Assembly: GCA_902768605.1 (NCBI GenBank)
Contig: CACXLY010000031.1
Location: 1 to 31,413 of the forward strand
Length of the DNA: 31,413 nucleotides
Direction: 5' to 3'
From: an uncultured Bacteroidales bacterium
GTDB lineage: Bacteria > Bacteroidota > Bacteroidia > Bacteroidales > Bacteroidaceae
Position numbers and translations under genes: made by a program. This document shows positions 8,838 to 20,076 of the stretch, piece by piece. The notes under the pieces are model-generated. The model was not told the origin of the DNA, did not search any database, and saw nothing but the letters and a program-made list of their open reading frames with translations. Position 1 is the stretch's first letter. Every line of letters starts with the position of its first letter.

Positions 8838-9232
8838 ACCCTCTCCAAACCTCTCCCTCCAGGGCGAGGCTTCTATCGCCTTGGAATTTTTCCCTTCAAA
8901 GAGAAAGTTTTCCTTTATTGCTGTCCGGCAAGAAAGCACCAAAGGTGCGACAGACCACAGACGGGGGTGCAACCCCCGGGTCTTGGTCATTCACTAAATC
9001 AAAGCCCTGGAAGGGCGACAGAATATGTAATTGGTTTAATTACAACTTGCTTATGGTTCTGTCGTCCCTTTAGGACTTTCCCTTCCATTGCACCATTACC
9101 GGGGGTTTCACCCCCGTCTGTGGTCTGTCGTCTCTTCGAGACTATAGTTAGCCCCAAATACTGCATTAATGTTGGAAACGCTGATGGTTAAGGGCGCAGA
9201 AGGCAGAGAGTGAGAGGGGCCTTCGTCGCCTT
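8838..9232. other. Gene-free interval containing a fold-back repeat
   Basis: It separates the convergent GH95 and trkH genes. Most of it is the repeat described at 8917-9142. CTCTCCCTCCAGGGCGAG, just after the GH95 stop codon, is a small GC-rich palindrome. No gene is seen. Confidence 0.7.
8917..9142. repeat. ~230-bp nested fold-back repeat, copy 1
   Basis: Outer arms at 8948-8979 and 9099-9130 are 32 bp long and complementary with one mismatch. Each arm contains its own small hairpin (GGGGGT...ACCCCC type). Inside are further complementary parts, AGGGCGACAGAA and TTCTGTCGTCCCT. It begins with TTATTGCTGTCCGG, the terminal motif of the small elements. A second copy lies at 12691-12920 with many scattered differences but conserved pairing. 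Confidence 0.85.
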
Positions 9233-10705
9233 CTATTTCCTGTCCTTCCAGTAGTTCGGCATCAAGAGGAAGAGGACGGTGAATATTTCAAGACGGCCGA
9301 TAAGCATGTAGGCACTCATGAGCCATTTTCCGGCATCGGGCACCTTGGCAAAGGTGCTGGCGGGGCCTGTGGTGCCGGTGGCGGGGCCGACGTTGCTCAG
9401 CATGCTGATGCTGCTGCCAAGGGCTGTATCGACGTCCGCTCCGAGAAGCGAGTAGCAGGTCATCGCAATGACAACCAGGAAGATATAAATGAAGATGAAC
9501 GACAGAGCCTGACGCACTTTCTGCTCGGGCACAATCTGTTTGCCGACGCGTACGCCCAGCACGGCTCTGGGGTGCAGCATGAGGATGAGTTCGTTGAAGA
9601 CGCTCTTGGCACAGATAATGATGCGGATGACCTTGATGCCGCCTGCCGTGCTGCCTGCACACGAGCCGATGGCCATGATGACGACGGTGGGCATCCAGAA
9701 CGAAGCGCCCCACGCCACGTAGTCGAACTTCTGCGCCGAGAAGCCGGTGCTCGTCGCCACTGAGCTCACATGGAAGAGGGCCGAACGGAAGGTCTCCTCG
9801 AAGCCTTTCGGCAAAAGGTCGGCGGCACTGGCCGGCACACGTGCGAAGTAGAAGAGCAGCATGAAGCCCACGACGGCCACTCCAATATAGGAGAGGAAGA
9901 CGCGCACTTCCTCGTTCTTGAAGAGCACGTGGCTGCGGCGGATGCTCATGTAGTAGTAGAGCGAGAAATTGATACTGCTGACCAGCATGAACAGGCTGGC
10001 CACGTACTCCACGTAGCTGCTGTGGAAGTAGGCGATGCTTTGCGAGTGCGTACTGAAGCCGCCGGTAGCGATGGTGGTAAACGCGTGGCACACAGCGTCG
10101 TAGAGGCTCATCGGGCCGAGCCAGTAGCAGAAAGCGCAGGAGCTGGTCAGGACGAGATAGATGAGCAGCACTCGGCGGGCCGTCGCCCCTATCTTGGGCC
10201 GCAGCTTGTCGAGTCCCAGGCCCGTCACCTCAGCAGAATAGAGGTTGGTGTTCTTCATCTCGTAGGCGGGGATGAGTGCAAACGAGAAGACGATGATGCC
10301 GAGACCGCCTATCCATTGCGTGATGGCGCGCCAGAAGAGGAGTCCTTTGGGCAGGACGTCGATTTCGTCGATGCAGGTGGCGCCCGTCGTGGTGAAGCCG
10401 CTCATCGTTTCGAAGAAGGCGCTGGCGAGGTCCATATCCGTGAGGCTGAGGAACGGCACCATGCCGACTATCGAAAATATGATCCAGGAGAGGGAGACGA
10501 TAAGGAAGTTGTCGGCCCTGCGCATCCGCTTCTCTTCCCCCTTGCGGCTCAGGAAGATGCAGAAGCTGCCCACGGCTATCGTGCCCAATGCCGTCAGCAG
10601 GAAGCACAGCCAGCCCTCCTCGCCGTTCAGCAGGGCGACGAGCATGGAGAGCAGCAGGAAGAAACTCTCCATGATGATGAGCATGCCGAGGATTCCCTTC
10701 TTCAT
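9233..10705 (-). CDS. trkH: TrkH-type potassium uptake membrane protein
   Basis: 490 residues, highly hydrophobic, with the four-fold MPM architecture of Trk/Ktr/HKT K+ channels. The four selectivity-filter loops are visible: GFTTTGATC, TTIATGGFST, VATSTGFSA and NVGPATGTTGP, each with the key glycine. Length matches the family (about 480-500). It acts in the inner membrane as a gated K+ pathway, normally controlled by a cytosolic RCK partner (TrkA). No trkA lies in this window, so the partner must be elsewhere. The gene follows nadB on the same strand after an 83-bp gap filled by an inverted repeat. Co-transcription is possible because no TAnnTTTG is visible in that gap. Confidence 0.93.
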   Translation of the reverse strand: MKKGILGMLIIMESFFLLLSMLVALLNGEEGWLCFLLTALGTIAVGSFCIFLSRKGEEKRMRRADNFLIVSLSWIIFSIVGMVPFLSLTDMDLASAFFETMSGFTTTGATCIDEIDVLPKGLLFWRAITQWIGGLGIIVFSFALIPAYEMKNTNLYSAEVTGLGLDKLRPKIGATARRVLLIYLVLTSSCAFCYWLGPMSLYDAVCHAFTTIATGGFSTHSQSIAYFHSSYVEYVASLFMLVSSINFSLYYYMSIRRSHVLFKNEEVRVFLSYIGVAVVGFMLLFYFARVPASAADLLPKGFEETFRSALFHVSSVATSTGFSAQKFDYVAWGASFWMPTVVIMAIGSCAGSTAGGIKVIRIIICAKSVFNELILMLHPRAVLGVRVGKQIVPEQKVRQALSFIFIYIFLVVIAMTCYSLLGADVDTALGSSISMLSNVGPATGTTGPASTFAKVPDAGKWLMSAYMLIGRLEIFTVLFLLMPNYWKDRK

Positions 10706-10712
10706 GATTATT

Positions 10713-10799
10713 TCAATTCATAATTCGTAATTCATAATTCATAATTATTGTCCTTCGCCACGGGCGTAGCCTAATTATGAATTATGAATTATGAATTGT
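10713..10799. repeat. AT-rich inverted repeat overlapping the 3' end of nadB
   Basis: Left arm units of AATTCATAATT (10713-10748) and right arm units of AATTATGAATT (10771-10799) are complementary over about 27 bp. The 22-bp loop is GC-richer (GTCCTTCGCCACGGGCGTAG). The right arm supplies the last codons and the stop of nadB. The stem could terminate or slow transcription between nadB and trkH. Confidence 0.85.
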
Positions 10800-12378
10800 C
10801 CAACGCGTGCTTTGCGTAGTCGATGGTGTAGTGCAGGCCTCGGCTCTCCTTTCGCTCGAGTGCCTGTCGGGTGATGAGGTAGCCCACGTTTATCATATTG
10901 CGGAGTTCGCAGATGTCCTTCGTCGGCTTGACGCGCTTGAAGAGGTGCTCGGTCTCTTCGTAGAGGAGGTCGAGGCGTTCCCATGCGCGGTGCAGACGCA
11001 GGTCGCTGCGCACGATGCCCACATAGGTGCTCATGATTTGGTTCACCTCTTTCACGTCCTGTGCGATGAGCACCTTCTCCTCGTTCGTCATCGTGCCCTC
11101 GTCGTTCCATTCGGGCACGCGGTCGTTGAAGTCGTAATGGTCGATGACCTCGAGCGAGTGGCGTGCTGCGGCGTCGGCATAGACGACGGCCTCGATGAGC
11201 GAATTGCTGGCCAGGCGGTTGCCGCCGTGCAGTCCGGTGCAGGAGCACTCGCCCACGGCGTAGAGCCTTCGGATGCTGCTCTGCCCGTCGAGGTCCACCT
11301 TGATGCCGCCGCACATGTAGTGCGCGCTGGGCGCCACGGGGATGTACTGCTTCGTGATGTCGATGCCGATGGAGAGGCACTTGGCGTAGATGTTGGGGAA
11401 ATGGTGCTTGGTCTCCTCCGCGTCTTTGTGTGTGACGTCGAGGCATACGTGGTCGAGGCCATGTATTTTCATCTCGCGGTCGATGGCGCGGGCCACGATG
11501 TCGCGGGGTGCCAGCGAGAGGCGCTCGTCGTATTTCTGCATGAACTCCTCGCCGTTGGGCAGGCGGAGGATGCCGCCGTAGCCGCGCATCGCCTCCGTGA
11601 TGAGGTAGGCGGGATGCGTCTCCTGAGGGTTGTAGAGCACGGTGGGATGGAACTGCACGAACTCCATGTCCTTCACTTTTCCCTTGGCGCGATAGACCAT
11701 CGCTATGCCGTCGCCGGTGGCGATGTTGGGATTGGACGTGGTGGCATAGATGGCGCCCGTGCCGCCCGTTGCCATGAGGGTGACTTTGCTGAGGTAAGTG
11801 TCCACCTTTCCCGTCTCGGGGTTGAGGACGTAGGCACCGTAACACTCGATGTCGGGCGTGCGGCGGGTGACGCGGATGCCCAGGTGGTGCTGGGTGATGA
11901 TTTCCACGGCGAAGTGGTTCTCCAGCACCTCGATGTTGGGGTTCTGGCGCACGGCAGCCATCAGCCCGCGCTGTATCTCGGCCCCGGTGTCGTCGGCGTG
12001 ATGCAGGATGCGGAACTCGGAGTGGCCGCCCTCGCGATGGAGGTCGAACTCGCCGTTCTCCTTCTTGTCGAAGTTGACGCCCCAGCGCACGAGGTCGCGG
12101 ATGCCGGCCGGCGCATTGCGCACCACCTGCTCCACGGCCGCCGGGTCGCTGATGTAGTCGCCCGCTATCATAGTGTCCTCGATGTGCTTCTCGAAGTTAT
12201 CGACCAGGAGGTTCGTCACCGAGGCGATGCCGCCCTGAGCCTTCGCCGTATTGGCCTCCTCGAGGGTCGTCTTGCAAATGAGCGTAACCTTTCCCTTACC
12301 AGCATTTGCCACCTTCAGCGCGTAGCTCATTCCGGCCACGCCACTGCCTATAATCAGGAATTCACTCTTTTTTATCAT
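10789..12378 (-). CDS. nadB: L-aspartate oxidase (NadB)
   Basis: Flavoenzyme of the cytosol that oxidises L-aspartate to iminoaspartate, the first step of de novo NAD synthesis; NadA (27017-28000) uses the product. The start chosen is 12378 (MIKKSEFLIIG). An upstream ATG at 12417 lies inside the -7 promoter element and one at 12405 would leave almost no leader. From this start the protein has 529 residues. The FAD-binding GxGxxG is G11-G16 (GSGVAG). Other family motifs are EEANTAKAQGGIA, HREGGHSEFRILHHADDTG (the succinate dehydrogenase/fumarate reductase-like active region), FVQFHPT, and GGNRLASNSLIEAVVY near the C-terminal FAD site. The final DNS and stop codon are encoded by an AT-rich repeat. 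No nadC is in the window. Confidence 0.95.
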   Translation of the reverse strand: MIKKSEFLIIGSGVAGMSYALKVANAGKGKVTLICKTTLEEANTAKAQGGIASVTNLLVDNFEKHIEDTMIAGDYISDPAAVEQVVRNAPAGIRDLVRWGVNFDKKENGEFDLHREGGHSEFRILHHADDTGAEIQRGLMAAVRQNPNIEVLENHFAVEIITQHHLGIRVTRRTPDIECYGAYVLNPETGKVDTYLSKVTLMATGGTGAIYATTSNPNIATGDGIAMVYRAKGKVKDMEFVQFHPTVLYNPQETHPAYLITEAMRGYGGILRLPNGEEFMQKYDERLSLAPRDIVARAIDREMKIHGLDHVCLDVTHKDAEETKHHFPNIYAKCLSIGIDITKQYIPVAPSAHYMCGGIKVDLDGQSSIRRLYAVGECSCTGLHGGNRLASNSLIEAVVYADAAARHSLEVIDHYDFNDRVPEWNDEGTMTNEEKVLIAQDVKEVNQIMSTYVGIVRSDLRLHRAWERLDLLYEETEHLFKRVKPTKDICELRNMINVGYLITRQALERKESRGLHYTIDYAKHALDNS

Positions 12379-12414
12379 GGTCTTCTTTTGTTGATGTTTA
12401 GCCATTTCACGATG

Positions 12415-12422
12415 CAAAGTTA
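12415..12422 (-). promoter_or_regulatory. nadB promoter, TAACTTTG -7 element
   Basis: On the minus strand TAACTTTG is preceded, after exactly 19 bp, by TTTTG, matching the Bacteroidetes TTTG-N19-TAnnTTTG promoter. The surrounding sequence (TTTTTCTTTTG..GTTCGC...TTCGTAACTTTGC) closely resembles the promoter at 23185-23237. It supports the 12378 start. Confidence 0.85.
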
Positions 12423-12535
12423 CGAATTACCGCGCGAACAACAAAAGAAAAATCGTTTTTTCTTTTCTTTCGTGAGCCGAGACGCCCGAAAACGCCACCG
12501 AGCGGACCCCCCGACCCTCTTTCGGGGGATTTTTA

Positions 12536-12674
12536 ACGCTACAGCAAGGAAAGCCAAACGCTACAGCAAGGAAAGCCAAACGCCACAGCAAGGAAAGCCA
12601 AACGCTACAGCAAGGAAAGCCAAACGCCTCAGCAAGGAAAGCCAGACGCCACAGCAAGGAAAGCCAAACGCTAC
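12536..12674. repeat. Six-and-a-third copies of a 22-bp tandem repeat
   Basis: Units begin ACGCTACAGCAAGGAAAG at 12536, 12558, 12580, 12602, 12624 and 12646, each 22 bp, with one or two substitutions (CCACAG, CCTCAG). A partial seventh unit at 12668 runs into ACGTGTGGG. Unit-to-unit identity is very high, so this is probably variable in copy number between strains. No CRISPR-like spacers are present. Confidence 0.95.
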
Positions 12675-12690
12675 GTGTGGGATATTATTT

Positions 12691-13012
12691 CTATTGCTGT
12701 CCGAGGAAAGCACCAAAGGTGCGAAAGACCATAGACGGGGGTGTCAACCCCCGGGACAGGTTAGCCTGACAATAGTAAGCCCTAAAGGGGCGACAGAATA
12801 TGTAACTTGTTTAATAACAACTTGCTTATGGCTCTGTCGTCCTTTCAGGACTTTTTCTGTCGTTGCAACATTACCGGGGGTTATCACCCCCGTCTGTGGT
12901 CTGTCGTCTCTTCGAGACTTTTGGCAGGCTCCCATAAGCTGCTATTCGTCAGAAACACCGATAGGAAAGAATCTAAAAGGAAGAGAGAGGATTTTCCCCC
13001 GGACAGCAATAG
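12691..13012. mobile_element. 322-bp element with ~20-bp terminal inverted repeats (fold-back repeat, copy 2 inside)
   Basis: Left end CTATTGCTGTCCGAGGAAA (12691-12709) is matched in inverse by TTTCCCCCGGACAGCAATAG (12993-13012). Inside are fold-back arms at 12722-12754 and 12874-12906 with the same nested structure as 8948-9130. No transposase is encoded. A non-autonomous transposable (MITE-like) element is the likeliest reading, though it could be a structured RNA spread by duplication. Confidence 0.65.
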
Positions 13013-13025
13013 TTTTTCTCCGGGT

Positions 13026-14681
13026 TCAGAAGCCCATGCGGCGGGCTGAGCGCGGAACGTCGATGGGGACGATGTCGGCGGGCGTGAGCGTGAGCAGCCG
13101 TTTGCCCTTCACGGGCTTGCCCTTTGTGCAGCGCTGCGCATGCCGGATGAAGATCCGCTCCAGCTGATTGGCCACGAAACGTGCGTTGCCCCACGACTGA
13201 GGGTCGCGCACGCGGTAGGCCTCCTGCAGGACTTCCTTGTATTTCTGCCAAGCCTGAGGCGTGAAGTGGTACTGGTATTCCTTCACCTTACGGCGGCTGA
13301 TCTGCAAGAGGTCGTCGATGGTGAAGTCCTTGAACTCGAAGCGATTGGGGAAGCGTGAGTGGAGGCCGGGGTTAGAGTCGAGCAGCTGCATCATCGGTTC
13401 CTTGTAGCCGCAGAGCACCACGGCGATGTCGCGCTCTTTCTCGTCGGCAAGCACGTCCATGAGCAACTGTACGACGAGCTTGCCGGGATCGCTCTCGTGC
13501 TTGCCGTTCAGCAGGTAGGCCTCGTCTATCATCAGCACGCCGCCCTTCGCCATCTCGATGACCTGGTTGACGCTACGTTCCTCGTCGCCCCACAGCGTAC
13601 CGATGAAGGTGCCGCGGTTGGCCACCACGACGTGGCCCTTCGACAGGGCGCCGGCCTCGCGAAGCAGCGAGCCGAAGATTTTGCAGACGGTGGTCTTGCC
13701 CGTGCCCGGGCGTCCGAAGAAGATGCTGTGGAGCGACACCTCGTGCAGCTTGGCGCCGGGGTAGGCCTCGCGCAGCATCTTGTTGTAGCGCGTCATGGCC
13801 AGCAGCTCGTCCAGCCGCCTCTTGATGTCCTGGCAGCCTACCAACTTGTCGAGCTCGGCCCGCGGATTGCGCATCGGCCGCAATATCTGGACCTTCACGC
13901 TGAGATTGTAATTCTGCTCGATGATGCCGGATGGGAAGTCGCCGCTCAGGCTGTCATCGTCGTCCGTCGCTTCCTCTTCCATCGTCTCGTCGGTCGTGTC
14001 GTCTTCAGGCTCCTCCACAGTCTCCTCCTCCTCTTCCTCATCCTTGACGGCGGACAACCCGTTCATGAAATCGTTCAGCAACCGCTCGAATTCATCCGCC
14101 TCACCGCCGCCGCCCTTTTGTCCTGCCTTTTTTACAATGCTTTCGAGGGCATGCATGACCACCGTTCCGTCCTGGTTTTCAGCATTCGCACAAACGGGAA
14201 TCTCCCTGCCTTTGAGACCCTTCAGGTTGTCGATGACGGTGACGTCCTGCTCCTCCCAGATGGGACGTACTTCGTCGGCATTGAAGAAGTTACTCTCCGA
14301 GAGCAAGACACCCCTCAGGCGATAGAGGAGGTTGTTTTCTTCGAGCTTTTGGCTGATGAGCTTCAAGGTCTCGGAAAGCTGCCAGACAGGACTGATGCGG
14401 CTGCTGTTTGCGGTGAAATAGCGGGGCGCTCTGTCACAGAATTTCTCTTCGTCGGCCAGCTCGTCCTGGTTGCTGCTGTCGTCCAGGCAAACCAGCACCA
14501 GACAGCTGTGGTCGATGTAGATGTAGAGCCGGCCGTCGCTCAGGTGGGGGCCGATGCCTGCAAGCTGTTCGGAATAGACGGTCGGGTCGTTGCTGAGCGT
14601 GTCGAGATGGCGCCAGATGGACTGGCGGTCTTGTTTCTTGAATCCGTTGATGAGTTGGTATCTGCTTCTAATATTCTTCAT
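13026..14681 (-). CDS. AAA+ ATPase of the CbxX/SpoVK type with novel N-terminal domain
   Basis: 551 residues in three parts. Residues 1 to about 190 form a domain I do not recognise (YQLINGFKKQDRQSIWRHL, RLYIYIDHSCLVLVCLDDS). Residues about 190-260 are a low-complexity acidic linker rich in Glu and Asp. From about residue 275 there is an AAA+ module: Walker A GRPGTGKTT starts at G323, Walker B VLMIDEAYLL has D386 and E387, and a candidate arginine finger lies in HSRFPNRFEF. This ATPase class includes CbbX, SpoVK and the EccA module of type VII systems, which remodel protein partners with ATP hydrolysis. The 3' end abuts the repeat element; nadB downstream has its own promoter. Target and role unknown. 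It is cytosolic, with no signal peptide or membrane segment. Confidence 0.85.
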   Translation of the reverse strand: MKNIRSRYQLINGFKKQDRQSIWRHLDTLSNDPTVYSEQLAGIGPHLSDGRLYIYIDHSCLVLVCLDDSSNQDELADEEKFCDRAPRYFTANSSRISPVWQLSETLKLISQKLEENNLLYRLRGVLLSESNFFNADEVRPIWEEQDVTVIDNLKGLKGREIPVCANAENQDGTVVMHALESIVKKAGQKGGGGEADEFERLLNDFMNGLSAVKDEEEEEETVEEPEDDTTDETMEEEATDDDDSLSGDFPSGIIEQNYNLSVKVQILRPMRNPRAELDKLVGCQDIKRRLDELLAMTRYNKMLREAYPGAKLHEVSLHSIFFGRPGTGKTTVCKIFGSLLREAGALSKGHVVVANRGTFIGTLWGDEERSVNQVIEMAKGGVLMIDEAYLLNGKHESDPGKLVVQLLMDVLADEKERDIAVVLCGYKEPMMQLLDSNPGLHSRFPNRFEFKDFTIDDLLQISRRKVKEYQYHFTPQAWQKYKEVLQEAYRVRDPQSWGNARFVANQLERIFIRHAQRCTKGKPVKGKRLLTLTPADIVPIDVPRSARRMGF

Positions 14682-14913
14682 AGTCGTTGTCGTCTTTACA
14701 CATTACTTCATATTACAAATGTCAATTACGCCCCTCCGAATAGGGGCGCACGAGAGTGTCGGCACTCGCTCGGGCAAGCGCCAAAGGGTTTCCACAGAGA
14801 AGTCTGGTGAAGATTTCCCTATCGCAAAAACACGCAGAAAACGGTACAATAAGTCAAAGACCGCACATCATGTCATGCCAGGCAAACACATGCTGATTCA
14901 ACTGGAGAAAGCC

Positions 14914-14970
14914 TTAGCTTCCCAGCGGAACTGCCCTGCAGCTGACGCGACTGATGCTTGTTCTTTTCAT
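14914..14970 (-). CDS. Possible 18-residue leader peptide
   Basis: ATG at 14970 on the minus strand, stop at 14914-14916, peptide MKRTSISRVSCRAVPLGS. It lies about 48 nt downstream of the TAACTTTG -7 element at 15018-15025 and has an AAGG four bases before the ATG. It precedes a hairpin-rich 230-nt stretch before the ATPase gene. The peptide is basic and Ser/Arg-rich. It may be a regulatory leader peptide, or only a chance frame within a structured RNA. No homology is claimed. Confidence 0.3.
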   Translation of the reverse strand: MKRTSISRVSCRAVPLGS

Positions 14971-15017
14971 GTACCTTAATAAATGTTTTTGCAATAGTTT
15001 TTGTCTTTCGACGGGTG

Positions 15018-15025
15018 CAAAGTTA
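15018..15025 (-). promoter_or_regulatory. Minus-strand -7 element TAACTTTG
   Basis: The plus strand reads CAAAGTTA. It is oriented toward the AAA ATPase gene, whose start is about 340 bp away, so either the leader is long or a separate small RNA is made. Confidence 0.6.
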
Positions 15026-15188
15026 TGGCAAATTCCCGTTTCCGCCAAACGCTTCGCCGGAAATCCGCACTTATTTAACATTTCTTTGCTTTCGCTCTCG
15101 TCTTTCCATCTTTGATTGAACATAGGAATATCTGTGGTCTTTCCCCACAATTTTTCTCTTTTCACTTTCCTCTTTTCACTTTTTGTTG

Positions 15189-15196
15189 TACCTTTG
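15189..15196 (+). promoter_or_regulatory. metH -7 element TACCTTTG
   Basis: It fits TAnnTTTG and ends only 9 bp before the metH ATG at 15206, so the mRNA would have almost no leader. That leaves no room for a cobalamin or SAM riboswitch after this promoter. Confidence 0.75.
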
Positions 15197-15205
15197 CACC
15201 CGGAA

Positions 15206-18871
<3,666 letters not shown>

Positions 18872-18918
18872 CCCGTTATGACGAAATAACGTTGTAAAGT
18901 AATAAAGACAACATTCGC

Positions 18919-19875
18919 ATGAAAGTCATCGACATCCTCAACGGCCAGCGGCGGCCTTTCGCCAGTTTCGAGTTGGTTCCGCCCTTGAAGGGCAGCGATG
19001 CGAGCCGCCTCTATCAGAGCCTCGACCCGCTGATGGAGTTCCAGCCTCCCTTCATCAACATCACTTGCCATCGCGACGAGATCGAGTACGTGCCCAACAG
19101 CGACGGCACCTACACCCGCATGACGCTGGCCAAGCGCCCCGGCACGGTAGCCATCGTGGCTGCCATCATGCGCCGCTACCCCAAGTTGGAAATCGTGCCG
19201 CACGTCATCTGCGGAGGTTCCTCGTGCAGCCGTGTCGAGAGCGAACTCCTCGACCTTCACTTCCTCGGCATCAACAACATCATGGCTCTTCGAGGTGACG
19301 CGCTGCCGGGCCAGAAGCATTTCATCCCCGAGCCTGACGGCTTCCAGCACAGCTCGGAACTTGTCGGGATGATTAGCGACTTGAATCATGGCCGCTACCT
19401 CGACCCGACGGTGAAGCAGGGCCTCAGCACCGACTTCTGCATCGGCGTGGCAGCTTATCCCGAGAAGCACTTCGAGGCAGCCAACCTGGAAAGCGACATC
19501 CAGCATCTCAAGCAGAAGGTGGAGGCAGGGGCCGATTATATCGTCACGCAGATGTTCTTCGACAACGAGTGCTTCTTCCGCTTTGTCGAACAATGCAGAA
19601 AGGCCGGCATCGCCGTTCCCATCATCCCCGGCCTCAAACCCATCTCGTCGAAGAAGCATATCGAGATGCTTCCGCGAGCCTTCCACATCGATATCCCGCA
19701 GCCGCTCGTCAGCCTGATGAAGAAGACGAAGACCGCCGAAGAAGCCTACCAGGCCGGCATCGACTGGGCAGTCCAGCAGAGTCGCGACCTCCTCGAGCAC
19801 GGCGTCCCCGCCATACATTATTATACTATGGCCAAGCCCGACAACGTCTGCGAGATAGTCCGAGCTGTGTTCTGA
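18919..19875 (+). CDS. metF: 5,10-methylenetetrahydrofolate reductase (MetF)
   Basis: Reduces 5,10-methylene-THF to 5-methyl-THF, the methyl donor used by MetH encoded just upstream; an FAD enzyme of the cytosol. 318 residues, near the usual 290-320. FASFELVPP near the start holds E18, equivalent to the catalytic Glu of the SFEFFPP motif. FINITCHRD, PHVICGGSS, GINNIMALRGD, DFCIGVAAYPEKH, GADYIVTQMFFDN and PIIPGLKPI follow in the usual order of the TIM barrel. The 47-bp spacing to metH and the shared direction support a metH-metF operon. No separate promoter motif is evident between them. Confidence 0.96.
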   Translation: MKVIDILNGQRRPFASFELVPPLKGSDASRLYQSLDPLMEFQPPFINITCHRDEIEYVPNSDGTYTRMTLAKRPGTVAIVAAIMRRYPKLEIVPHVICGGSSCSRVESELLDLHFLGINNIMALRGDALPGQKHFIPEPDGFQHSSELVGMISDLNHGRYLDPTVKQGLSTDFCIGVAAYPEKHFEAANLESDIQHLKQKVEAGADYIVTQMFFDNECFFRFVEQCRKAGIAVPIIPGLKPISSKKHIEMLPRAFHIDIPQPLVSLMKKTKTAEEAYQAGIDWAVQQSRDLLEHGVPAIHYYTMAKPDNVCEIVRAVF

Positions 19876-19895
19876 GGAAACTTCATATGAAGACC

Positions 19896-19913
19896 CTCTA
19901 ACCCCCTTTAGAG
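19896..19913 (+). other. Short CTCTAA/TTAGAG palindrome after metF
   Basis: CTCTAACCCCCTTTAGAG has a 6-bp stem 20 bp past the metF stop. It resembles the GC-rich palindromes inside metH and could act as a weak terminator; no U-run follows. Confidence 0.4.
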
Positions 19914-19920
19914 AGAATTG

Positions 19921-20000
19921 AAAACATCACGTGCCTAAATTGATAACATCACGTGCCTAAATTGAAAACATCACGTGCCGCGTTTAGAAACACAACGTGA
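19921..20000. repeat. 22-bp tandem array with ACGTG in phase
   Basis: ACGTG occurs at 19929, 19951, 19973 and 19995, each exactly 22 bp apart. The first three units read AACATCACGTGCC and the first two share CTAAATTG; the fourth keeps only the core. It lies between the convergent metF gene and the beta-helix gene. Confidence 0.9.
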
Positions 20001-20007
20001 GGTGACG

Positions 20008-20046
20008 AAAAAATAGCCGTGTTCAGTTGGTGGACCGAACACGGCT
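20008..20046 (-). terminator. Rho-independent terminator of the beta-helix gene
   Basis: AGCCGTGTTC (20015-20024) pairs perfectly with GAACACGGCT (20037-20046). Read on the minus strand, the stem is followed by ATTTTTTC. It lies 30 bp past the stop codon of the 20077-22923 gene. Confidence 0.85.
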
Positions 20047-20076
20047 GATTATTTATAATCCTCTGTTGTCGAGGGA

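Larger units (their letters stand above)
12423..13025. other. Gene-free interval of repeats upstream of nadB
   Basis: Besides the nadB promoter it contains a 22-bp tandem array (12536-12674) and a terminal-repeat-bounded element (12691-13012). A long open frame crossing this region on the plus strand is antisense to nadB and repeat-derived, so it is not called as a gene. Confidence 0.75.
14682..15188. other. Gene-free interval with a minus-strand promoter, hairpins and a possible leader
   Basis: It lies between the divergent AAA ATPase and metH genes. A minus-strand -7 element (TAACTTTG, 15025-15018) would start a transcript about 330 nt upstream of the ATPase gene. That leader would contain an 18-codon frame (14914-14970) and a hairpin with a 7-bp CGCCCCT/AGGGGCG stem (14729-14748), next to a smaller GAGTG/CACTC hairpin (about 14753-14768). 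I cannot assign it to a known riboswitch or sRNA family. Confidence 0.55.

Noticed and set aside
12379..12417. Upstream nadB starts at 12417 and 12405
   Set aside because: The first lies in the TAACTTTG element and the second leaves almost no leader; MIKKSEFLIIG at 12378 matches the usual NadB N-terminus.
12427..12657. 76-codon minus-strand frame with repeated LAFLAEAFGFPCC units
   Set aside because: It is a direct translation of the 22-bp array and lies upstream of the nadB promoter.
12536..12674. CRISPR array
   Set aside because: Units are directly adjacent 22-bp repeats without spacers, and no cas genes are present.
10807..13167. 786-codon open frame on the plus strand across nadB and the repeats
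   Set aside because: It is antisense to nadB, whose motifs are unambiguous; composition is Val/Ala/His-rich as expected of a GC-rich shadow frame, and it runs through non-coding repeats.
13359..14810. 483-codon frame antisense to the AAA ATPase gene
   Set aside because: The ATPase has intact Walker motifs on the minus strand; the antisense frame has no support.
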